From assembly GCA_013153915.1 (NCBI GenBank), contig JAADDL010000132.1:1-6876 (forward strand): a stretch of DNA of 6,876 bases. Direction: 5' to 3'. Shown piece after piece: positions 5,140 to 6,876 of this stretch. The translations under genes were made by a program, and so were the position numbers. Position 1 is the stretch's first letter; each line of letters starts with the position of its first letter. The DNA is from Campylobacterota bacterium (GTDB lineage Bacteria > Campylobacterota > Campylobacteria > Campylobacterales > JALSKU01). The notes beneath the pieces were generated by a model, which was given only the letters and a program-made list of their open reading frames with translations, was not told the DNA's origin and searched no databases.

Positions 5140-5793
5140 ATGTTACTTGATAAAGTAACTTTTAGAGAGGAGTGTAAAAAAAAGCTTACAAAAAGTTCAA
5201 AAATATCAAAACTTTATAAAGATAAGATGATAGAAAAAAAACTCCGACTTTTGCTCTCAAAACTGCCTTGTAAAAATATTTTACTCTATATTCCTATCGG
5301 ATTTGAAGCCGATATAACCTCTTTTACGAAAGCTATGCGAAAAAAATGTCATATTTTCGTGCCGTTTATGGAAGGTGTCAGTTTTAAAATAGTAAAATAT
5401 AGATTGCCGTTAAAAGAGAAAAGATTTTCTATAAAAGAACCTGCCGTCTCTTTTTTGAAACACAAAAAAGTTGATGTGGCCGTTGTGCCTGTCTTGGGAG
5501 TAGGCAAGGACAACAAAAGAGTCGGTTTCGGCAAAGGTATGTATGATAGATTTTTCGAAAATCTTGATTGCAAACCGATAACAATATTTGTTCAGATTGA
5601 AAAATGTTTTAATAAAAAAGTTGCTACCGATACATTTGATATTCAATCTGATTTTTATATTACTCCCGAAAAAATTTATATAACAAGGGGAAAGAGATAT
5701 GATAATCGAAGTATCCATTGCCGCCGCAGGTCTTATAGTGGGCGGACTTATAGGCGCCGTTATCCAAAAAAGATTGGAAGCGTCAAAATTTGA
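5140..5793 (+). CDS. 5-formyltetrahydrofolate cyclo-ligase family protein with an overlapping C-terminal tail
   Basis: The family converts 5-formyltetrahydrofolate to 5,10-methenyltetrahydrofolate with ATP, which recovers folate for one-carbon metabolism. The N-terminal helix has the usual basic pattern (FREECKKKL, 8-16). LLYIPIGFEADI (48-59) fits the family's second block. The nucleotide-binding signature is RVGFGKGMYDRFF (127-139), preceded by VPVLGVG. The domain end IQSDFYITPEKI fits the usual final strand, near residue 180. From about residue 183 the frame goes on for 35 residues, 14 of them Arg or Lys, and the last 31 codons overlap the start of rny in another frame. The tail uses CGC, CGG and AGG codons, while the body uses AGA and CGA for arginine. 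The tail may therefore be a result of a frameshift or lost stop and not a working domain. The start has AAGGGAG six bases upstream. The enzyme function is likely but not proven for this divergent member. Confidence 0.85.
   Translation: MLLDKVTFREECKKKLTKSSKISKLYKDKMIEKKLRLLLSKLPCKNILLYIPIGFEADITSFTKAMRKKCHIFVPFMEGVSFKIVKYRLPLKEKRFSIKEPAVSFLKHKKVDVAVVPVLGVGKDNKRVGFGKGMYDRFFENLDCKPITIFVQIEKCFNKKVATDTFDIQSDFYITPEKIYITRGKRYDNRSIHCRRRSYSGRTYRRRYPKKIGSVKI
5685..5690 (+). promoter_or_regulatory. Ribosome binding site that fixes the rny start
   Basis: AAGGGG lies 8 bases before the ATG at 5699, inside the cyclo-ligase frame. It is strong enough for rny to start on its own and supports this ATG, which begins a typical RNase Y membrane anchor. 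Confidence 0.7.
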
Positions 5794-6876
5794 AGTTTAT
5801 GAAGCGGGAGCCAAAGCCAAAGCAAAAGCCATAGAGCATGAAGCCGAACTTGTTTTAAGAAACGCAAATCTAAAAGCCAAAGACCTCGAACTTGAAGCGA
5901 AAAATAAATTTGAAGAGCAAAGTAGAAATTTACAAAAAGAGTATGAGCAAAAGATGGCTCAACTCGAAAAGAAAGACGAAGCTCTAAACGAACTCTTTAA
6001 AGATGAACTAAAAAGCATAACGAAAGAGAAAGACGAAATAAAAAGATTAAAACAAGAGGTGGAACACAAAGCCCAAGAGGTTGAAGATCTAAAAAAAGAG
6101 TATCAAGACAAGATAGCCGAAGCGCTAAAAGTGCTTGAAAGATCGGCGGGACTTACCGAAAGCGAAGCCAGAGAGATAGTTCTTAAAAAGACTGAAGAAA
6201 ACTCTAGGGCGGAGATAGCTCATATCGTTAGGAAATATGAGGAACAGGCTAAGCAGGAGGCTAAAAAGAGAGCGAACTTCATCCTAGCACAAGCCACTAC
6301 AAGATATGCGGGTGATTATGCCGCCGAGAGACTTATCAATGTGGTCAATCTACCAAACGACGACCTTAAAGGCAGAATCATCGGTAAAGAGGGTAGAAAT
6401 ATCAAAACTTTAGAGATGCTTTTAGGCGTGGATGTCATCATCGACGATACCCCTCAAGCTATCATACTTAGCAGTTTTAACCTCTATAGAAGAGCTATCG
6501 CCACAAAAGTTATCGAGCTTCTTGTGGAAGACGGCAGGATTCAGCCCGCTAGGATAGAGGATATCTACAAAAAAGTGAAAGAGGAGTTCGAACAAAGTCT
6601 TCTTGAAGAGGGACAAGATATCGTAATAGATATGGGACTCAACAAAATACACCCCGAAATCGTAAAACTCATCGGAAGATTGAAGTTTCGTGCAAGTTAC
6701 GGCCAAAACGCTCTTGGACACTCATTGGAAGTGGCTCATCTTGCGGGCATCATAGCCGCCGAGCTTGGAGGAAACGAACAGTTGGCAAAAAGAGCGGGAC
6801 TACTTCACGATATAGGAAAAGCCCTAACACACGATTTTGCCGGAAGCCATGTCGACCTTGGAGGAGAGCTTTGTAA
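5699..6876 (+). CDS. rny: Ribonuclease Y (partial, 3' end beyond the window)
   Basis: RNase Y is a membrane-anchored endoribonuclease that begins mRNA decay in many bacteria without RNase E, or beside it. The 392 visible codons begin with a short anchor (about 3-22; Ile, Ala, Gly, Leu, Val rich). A long charged coiled coil follows (about 25-200, Glu/Lys/Ala rich), then VVNLPNDDLKGRIIGKEGRN, which opens the KH RNA-binding domain with its GRIIGKEGRN loop at 225-234. The HD phosphohydrolase domain follows: HSLEVAHLAG with His341 and His347, then LLHDIGKA with the metal-binding pair His370-Asp371, then GSHVDLG. The family is about 510-520 residues long, so about 125 residues with the last HD-domain ligand lie past the edge. 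No stop codon occurs in the frame. It is the second gene after the cyclo-ligase, an order known from Campylobacter. Identification is firm. Confidence 0.96.
   Translation, partial: MIIEVSIAAAGLIVGGLIGAVIQKRLEASKFEVYEAGAKAKAKAIEHEAELVLRNANLKAKDLELEAKNKFEEQSRNLQKEYEQKMAQLEKKDEALNELFKDELKSITKEKDEIKRLKQEVEHKAQEVEDLKKEYQDKIAEALKVLERSAGLTESEAREIVLKKTEENSRAEIAHIVRKYEEQAKQEAKKRANFILAQATTRYAGDYAAERLINVVNLPNDDLKGRIIGKEGRNIKTLEMLLGVDVIIDDTPQAIILSSFNLYRRAIATKVIELLVEDGRIQPARIEDIYKKVKEEFEQSLLEEGQDIVIDMGLNKIHPEIVKLIGRLKFRASYGQNALGHSLEVAHLAGIIAAELGGNEQLAKRAGLLHDIGKALTHDFAGSHVDLGGELC

Noticed and set aside
6422..6721. Minus-strand frame of 99 codons opposite rny
   Set aside because: It lies wholly inside the KH and HD coding part of rny, which is strongly conserved, and has no family features of its own.

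Overview
The window reads as ordinary chromosome of a member of the Campylobacterota (the former Epsilonproteobacteria). The clues are the AT-rich, ATA- and AAA-heavy coding, the extended -10 promoters without a recognisable -35 box, and the gene order thioredoxin-like lipoprotein / ftsY / radA (minus strand), divergent from a 5-formyltetrahydrofolate cyclo-ligase gene and rny (plus strand). I recognise that order from Campylobacter-type genomes. The genus cannot be fixed from the sequence alone. No tRNA, rRNA, CRISPR array, insertion sequence or prophage gene was seen.

Left part (1-890, plus strand): the 3' end of a gene that is probably mlaD-like (an MCE-family lipid-transport protein), coupled by an ATGA overlap to a helical lipoprotein gene. 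This looks like the tail of an Mla-type phospholipid-transport operon. It converges on acpS with only 16 bases between.

Middle part (907-5064, minus strand): six same-direction genes, read from right to left. They are a TlpA-like thioredoxin lipoprotein, ftsY, radA, a 97-residue protein of unknown function, fliL and acpS. The first three overlap one another (1 and 14 bases), and fliL and acpS abut exactly. Two short gaps split the run. The gap of 73 bases before the unknown gene has a good sigma70 -10 box and a repeat that could be an operator. The gap of 80 bases before fliL has a sigma28-like flagellar promoter match.

Right part (5140-6876, plus strand): the cyclo-ligase gene runs into rny, which encodes the membrane-anchored endoribonuclease RNase Y and leaves the window after 392 codons. 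A 75-base gap separates the two divergent operons, and their -10 boxes overlap almost completely.

I did not find a new defence or mobile system. The points most worth a second look are the shared divergent -10 region, the out-of-frame arginine-rich tail of the cyclo-ligase inside rny, the sigma28-like site in front of fliL-acpS, the unknown 97-residue protein with its repeat-bearing leader, and the lipoprotein next to the MCE gene. No stretch longer than 300 bases lacks a gene.
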